NCBI RefSeq assembly: GCF_001889005.1
Contig: NZ_CP018153.1
Coordinates: 1,398,501 to 1,462,500, forward strand
Reading direction: 5' to 3'
Source of the DNA: Christiangramia salexigens
Lineage (GTDB): Bacteria > Bacteroidota > Bacteroidia > Flavobacteriales > Flavobacteriaceae
Length of the DNA stretch: 64,000 nucleotides
This document shows positions 63,738 through 64,000 of this stretch, in pieces. How positions within the stretch are numbered: position 1 is the first letter of the stretch; the number at the start of each line of letters is the position of its first letter. The position numbers and the translations under genes were made by a program. The notes beneath the pieces are model-generated. The model was not told where the DNA came from. It did not search any database and saw only the letters and a list, made by a program, of their open reading frames with translations.

Positions 63738-64000
63738 TTAATTATCAAACCAATTTTGATCTGTCAAAATTATTTTTACTTGAGGTTTTTTTACTGTTTT
63801 TAAAAAAACTTCTTTGTCATTTATGGTCCAAAGATTAACTGGGATTTTATTCATCTCTTGTTCTACTCTGGGATAATAGCTATAAGGCATGGAGAGGGAA
63901 GAATATTTTCCCAATAAATAATAAAACTTATACTTATAATTCCGTAAAATAGATCTATATCTGGATTTATAGGGTAATATCCACCAACTTGTGTAAAAGC
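63738..64000 (-). CDS. C-terminal end of a possible glycerophosphodiester phosphodiesterase-type protein (cut by window edge)
   Basis: The last 86 or so codons of a minus-strand frame ending with TAA at 63738-63740; the start is beyond the window. The end reads IPVNLWTINDKEVFLKTV, then KIILTDQNWFDN. The sequence VNLWTIND...ILTD resembles the closing strand of GDPD enzymes (V-W-T-V-N-D ... I-I-T-D-x-P), which cleave glycerophosphodiesters. It could also be an unrelated protein; the motif is the only support. Confidence 0.5.
   Translation of the reverse strand, partial: FYTSWWILPYKSRYRSILRNYKYKFYYLLGKYSSLSMPYSYYPRVEQEMNKIPVNLWTINDKEVFLKTVKKPQVKIILTDQNWFDN

Noticed and set aside
1..64000. CRISPR arrays, insertion sequences, prophage or rRNA genes
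   Set aside because: No regular repeat-spacer pattern, transposase, phage gene or rRNA sequence was seen on reading both strands.

Overview
The window looks like chromosomal DNA of a marine-type flavobacterium (Bacteroidota, Flavobacteriaceae; a Gramella/Christiangramia-like genome is my best guess). The gene order xerC-hpf-tRNAs-tuf-tRNA-Trp-secE-nusG-rplKAJL-rpoB, upstream boxes of the Bacteroidota form TAnnTTTG, a single strong Shine-Dalgarno sequence placed in front of rpsU, lipoproteins with K-(D/E)2 after the lipid cysteine, and DUF2851 and SprB-type sequences all point that way. The species was not tested by any search.

Region 1 (1-9.0 kb, all minus strand) is the core translation/transcription block: partial rpoB, rplL, rplJ, rplA, rplK, nusG, secE, tRNA-Trp, tuf, tRNA-Thr(GGT), tRNA-Gly(TCC), tRNA-Tyr(GTA), tRNA-Thr(TGT), hpf and xerC. 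Region 2 (9.0-32 kb) is mixed housekeeping: a lipoprotein alpha-amylase, rpsU with its unusual ribosome binding site, a metallo-beta-lactamase-fold protein, an acyl-CoA dehydrogenase, a helix-hairpin-helix protein, a sodium:amino-acid symporter carrying an unusual extracytoplasmic N-terminal extension, PspC, DUF2851, an SGNH esterase, a cysteine synthase, a LolE-type permease divergent from a NamZ-type muramidase, a CxxxCxxCC protein divergent from a methyltransferase, a metzincin-like lipoprotein, a RecQ whose zinc cysteines are missing, and an envelope group (kdsD-tatC-AhpD-like-lptB, pssA, lnt).

Region 3 (32.0 kb to the right edge) is a large surface-polysaccharide locus, almost entirely on the minus strand and visibly more A+T-rich than the left part. 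It ends (reading leftwards) with the membrane sugar-1-phosphate transferase that would start the glycan on undecaprenyl phosphate. It holds about 19 further glycosyltransferases, an O-antigen polymerase/ligase-type membrane protein, three nonulosonic (sialic-type) acid genes (neuB, neuC, neuA), an AsnB-type amidotransferase, two methyltransferases, a predicted PP-loop ATPase of unknown substrate, a GINT1-type beta-propeller membrane-anchored protein, one lone fucosyltransferase-like (GT10) gene on the plus strand, and the C-terminal end of what may be a glycerophosphodiester phosphodiesterase. Genes overlap by 1-44 bases at many junctions, so they are probably co-transcribed and translationally coupled. 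No flippase or capsule-export genes are visible; they presumably lie beyond the right edge.

The most promising unexplained items are the PP-loop/CxxCxxC protein inside the glycan locus, the symporter fused to a SprB-like plus lipoyl-like domain, the rpsU Shine-Dalgarno control site, and a nested palindrome that seems to be both the amylase terminator and the xerC promoter. I saw no CRISPR array, insertion sequence, prophage or rRNA gene. No gene-free stretch longer than 300 bases exists; the longest are about 200-240 bases.
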